This document shows positions 5,387-7,317 of a stretch of 7,317 nt of DNA, one piece after another; positions within the stretch are counted from its first letter, which is position 1, and each line of letters begins with the position of its first letter. The stretch is from positions 1 through 7,317 of the forward strand of contig NZ_CAMPGZ010000204.1 of the NCBI RefSeq assembly GCF_946885725.1, read 5' to 3'. A program made the position numbers and the translations under genes. The notes under the pieces were generated by a model. It had not been told where the DNA came from. It saw only the letters and a program-made list of their open reading frames with translations, and did not search any database. The DNA comes from an uncultured Nocardioides sp. GTDB taxonomy: Bacteria > Actinomycetota > Actinomycetes > Propionibacteriales > Nocardioidaceae.

Positions 5387-7267
5387 TCAGGCCAGGGATT
5401 CGATCCAGGCCTCGTGCAGCGCCGCGAACCGGTTGCCCTCGCCCTTGCCGCGGGCGACCAGCTCGGCGGGCGACCCGTCCTCGATCACGCGACCGTGCTC
5501 CAGCACCAGCACCCGGTCGGCGATCTCCACGGTCGAGAGCCGGTGGGCGATGATCACCGCGGTCCGGTCGCGCAGGATCGTGCGCAAGGCACGCTGCACC
5601 AGCCGCTCGGAGGGTACGTCGAGCGAGCTGGTCGCCTCGTCGAGGATCAGCACGTCGGGGTCGGCGAGAAACGCCCGGGCGAACGCGACCAGCTGTCGCT
5701 GACCCGCCGACAGGCGACCGCCCTTGTTCGCGACGTCGGTGTCGTAGCCCTGCGGGAGCTTCGAGATGAAGTCGTGCGCGCCGATGGCCCTGGCCGCCGC
5801 GACGACCTCGTCGTGACGGGCCTCCGGACGGCCGAACCGGATGTTGTCGGCGACGGTCCCGTTGAACATGTAGTTCTCCTGGGTGACCATCACGACGGCC
5901 CGCCGCAGCGTGGCCTCGTCGAGGTCGCGCAGGCTCACGCCGTCGAGGAGCACCCGCCCCTCGACCGGGTCGTAGAACCGCGACAGCAGCTTGGCGATCG
6001 TCGTCTTGCCGGCGCCGGTCGTGCCGACGAGAGCGACGGTCTGGCCGGCAGGGACCACCAGGTCGAGGTCCGGCAGGACGGGCACGCCCCCGACGTACTC
6101 GAACCGCACGTGCTCGAGCCGCACCTCGCCGCGCACGTCGTCGAGCGGGACCGGGTGGGCCGGCTCGGGGACGGACGGCTCCTCCTCGAGCACGCCGGAG
6201 AGCTTCTCCAGGGCCGCACTGGCGGACTGGAAGGTGTTGTAGAACTGCGAGATCTCCTGCATGGGCTCGAAGAACTGGCGCAGGTAGAGCAGGAACGCCG
6301 CCAGCACGCCGACGGTCACCTCGTCGTGGAAGGCGAGGTAGGCGCCGTAGAGCAGCACGACCGCGATCGTGACGTTGCCGATCAGCTTGATGCCGGGCAT
6401 GAACCAGGCGACGGCCCGGAAGGCGCGCAGGTTGGCGCGGCGGTACTGGTCGTTGACGTCGTCGAAGATCTCGGTGTTGCGCGGCTCGCGACGGAACGCC
6501 TGCACCGCACGGATGCCGAGCATCGACTCGACGAAGTGCACGATCACCAGCGCGACCTTCTCGCGCGTCACGCGGTAGGCGGCGCCGGACTCCTTGCGGA
6601 ACCAGTTGGTCAGCCACAGCAGGAACGGGAAGCACAGCAACGCGACGAGGGCGAGCTTCACGTCCAGCACGAGCAGCAGCACGGCGGTGCCGACGAGCGT
6701 GAGCACGGCGGTGACCAGGCCGTCGAAGCCGGTCTCGAGCATCTCGTAGATCGCGTCGACGTCGGAGGTCTGCCGGCTGATGACGCGGCCGGAGGTGTAC
6801 TCGTCGTGGAACGCCGGGCTGAGCTTCTGGAAGTGCCGGAACACCCGGCGGCGGATCTCGAAGAGCATGTCCTGGCCGACGCGGCCGGACAGCACCAGGA
6901 AAGTACGGCGCGTGACGGCCTGCAGCACGGTGGCGAACAGCGCGATGCCGACGATCGTGAACAGCACCGAGACGTCGTCGCTCTCGCGGATCGGCGGGAT
7001 GCCCTTGTCGATGCCCTCCTTGACGAGGTACGGGATCGACAGCCGTGAGGCGTTCTCGACCAGCACGATCGCGATGAGCAGCCAGATCCAGCGGCGGTGC
7101 GGACGGAGCAGCTCCCCGAGGAGTCGACGCGAACGCGCCTGGAGCAGCGCGCCGACGCGTGCGTCGACCTCCTGCCCGTCGGCGGCGACACCGCGCCAGT
7201 CCTTCTCGTCTGTCTGCTGGTTTGCCTGCTGGTTTGCCTGCTGCTGTGTCGTCTCGGTGGTGCTCAT
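5387..7267 (-). CDS. ABC exporter with fused transmembrane and ATP-binding domains
   Basis: A 626-residue half-transporter of the MsbA/multidrug type: type I exporter membrane domain (about 50-350, six helices near 59-78, 99-118, 180-200, 203-223, 294-313, 317-335), then an ATPase domain (about 380-620). All ATPase motifs are present: Walker A GTTGAGKTT (415-423), Q-loop Gln463 in VTQENYMF, signature LSAGQ (519-523), Walker B VLILDEAT (539-546) with catalytic Glu544, D-loop SSLD (547-550), and switch His575 in AHRLST. The signature has Ala where LSGGQ is usual, a common tolerated variant. Family members export drugs, lipids or peptides; the substrate is unknown. The N-terminus (8-18) is Gln/Asn-rich, encoded by a 12-bp tandem repeat. 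ATG at 7267 overlaps the TGA of the upstream gene, with GAGGAGG seven bases before it, so the two are translationally coupled and probably form a pair. The upstream partner may be the other half of a heterodimer. Confidence 0.9.
   Translation of the reverse strand: MSTTETTQQQANQQANQQTDEKDWRGVAADGQEVDARVGALLQARSRRLLGELLRPHRRWIWLLIAIVLVENASRLSIPYLVKEGIDKGIPPIRESDDVSVLFTIVGIALFATVLQAVTRRTFLVLSGRVGQDMLFEIRRRVFRHFQKLSPAFHDEYTSGRVISRQTSDVDAIYEMLETGFDGLVTAVLTLVGTAVLLLVLDVKLALVALLCFPFLLWLTNWFRKESGAAYRVTREKVALVIVHFVESMLGIRAVQAFRREPRNTEIFDDVNDQYRRANLRAFRAVAWFMPGIKLIGNVTIAVVLLYGAYLAFHDEVTVGVLAAFLLYLRQFFEPMQEISQFYNTFQSASAALEKLSGVLEEEPSVPEPAHPVPLDDVRGEVRLEHVRFEYVGGVPVLPDLDLVVPAGQTVALVGTTGAGKTTIAKLLSRFYDPVEGRVLLDGVSLRDLDEATLRRAVVMVTQENYMFNGTVADNIRFGRPEARHDEVVAAARAIGAHDFISKLPQGYDTDVANKGGRLSAGQRQLVAFARAFLADPDVLILDEATSSLDVPSERLVQRALRTILRDRTAVIIAHRLSTVEIADRVLVLEHGRVIEDGSPAELVARGKGEGNRFAALHEAWIESLA
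7214..7243 (-). repeat. 12-bp tandem repeat in the start of the ABC exporter gene
   Basis: On the plus strand CTGCTGGTTTGC occurs twice in exact tandem (7214-7225, 7226-7237), followed by a half unit CTGCTG (7238-7243). On the coding strand it gives two copies of a Gln/Ala/Asn/Gln unit, and the length is a multiple of three, so copy changes would keep the frame. Confidence 0.85.
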
Positions 7268-7317
7268 GCCGACACCTCCTCGAGCTCGGCGTCGGTCTCG
7301 GAGTCGGCCGCGAGCAG
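7264..7317 (-). CDS. C-terminal end of an upstream gene, possibly the partner ABC exporter subunit
   Basis: The last 17 codons and stop of a gene entering from the right edge, ending LLAADSETDAELEEVSA. Its TGA (7266-7264) overlaps the ATG of the ABC exporter as ATGA, which shows an operon with coupled translation. The tail is acidic and has no identifiable domain. Paired ABC exporter half-genes in actinobacteria are often arranged in this way, so the partner subunit is the leading guess, but the fragment itself does not prove it. Confidence 0.6.
   Translation of the reverse strand: MLAADSETDAELEEVSA
7275..7281 (-). promoter_or_regulatory. Ribosome binding site of the ABC exporter gene
   Basis: GAGGAGG on the minus strand, seven bases before the ATG at 7267, embedded in the last codons of the upstream gene. 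This fits translational coupling. Confidence 0.75.

Noticed and set aside
5031..6635. A 534-codon minus-strand frame overlapping the ABC exporter and propeller genes.
   Set aside because: It is an alternate-frame shadow, extremely Arg-rich, of two well-supported genes on the same strand.
5282..7048. A 588-codon open frame on the plus strand opposite the ABC exporter.
   Set aside because: Composition is biased to D, E, H, V, G and R as in antisense shadows, with no recognisable domain, whereas the minus strand encodes every ABC motif.

Overview
The window is about 7.3 kb of very GC-rich chromosome. Codon third positions are nearly always G or C. It has GTG as well as ATG starts, purine-rich Shine-Dalgarno sites beside apparently leaderless genes, and a GC hairpin terminator without a U-tract. 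This fits a high-GC actinobacterium; something near Nocardioidaceae is plausible but is inference. No mobile element, CRISPR array, tRNA or rRNA was seen. The content looks like ordinary chromosome with a few less-studied proteins, not a recognisable new multi-gene system.

Layout. On the left edge (1-282, minus) is the 5' end of a 2-oxoacid dehydrogenase E1 alpha gene (pyruvate dehydrogenase type), reading out of the window. A 279-base divergent intergenic region (283-561) separates it from a plus-strand cluster: a YedA-like EamA/DMT exporter (562-1566), a small SRPBCC-fold protein (1605-2066) and an amylosucrase-type GH13 enzyme (2117-3964). The last two genes lack a Shine-Dalgarno site. Each has a TANNNT -10 box exactly seven bases before its ATG, so each is probably transcribed leaderless from its own promoter. 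A perfect 15-bp hairpin (3975-4007) then separates this cluster from convergent minus-strand genes.

The minus-strand block, in transcription order, is: the last 17 codons of an upstream gene (7264-7317), a full-length ABC exporter with fused membrane and ATPase domains (5387-7267) joined to it by an ATGA overlap, and, after a 93-base gap, a secreted seven-repeat PD40/TolB-like beta-propeller protein (4019-5293).

How the genes work together. The ABC exporter and the truncated gene before it are surely co-transcribed and may form a heterodimeric exporter. The amylosucrase would use sucrose to make alpha-glucan, or hydrolyse it. No sucrose transporter or glycogen gene lies beside it, so its pathway context is not visible here. 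No functional link between the exporter, the SRPBCC protein, the amylosucrase and the propeller protein can be read from the sequence.
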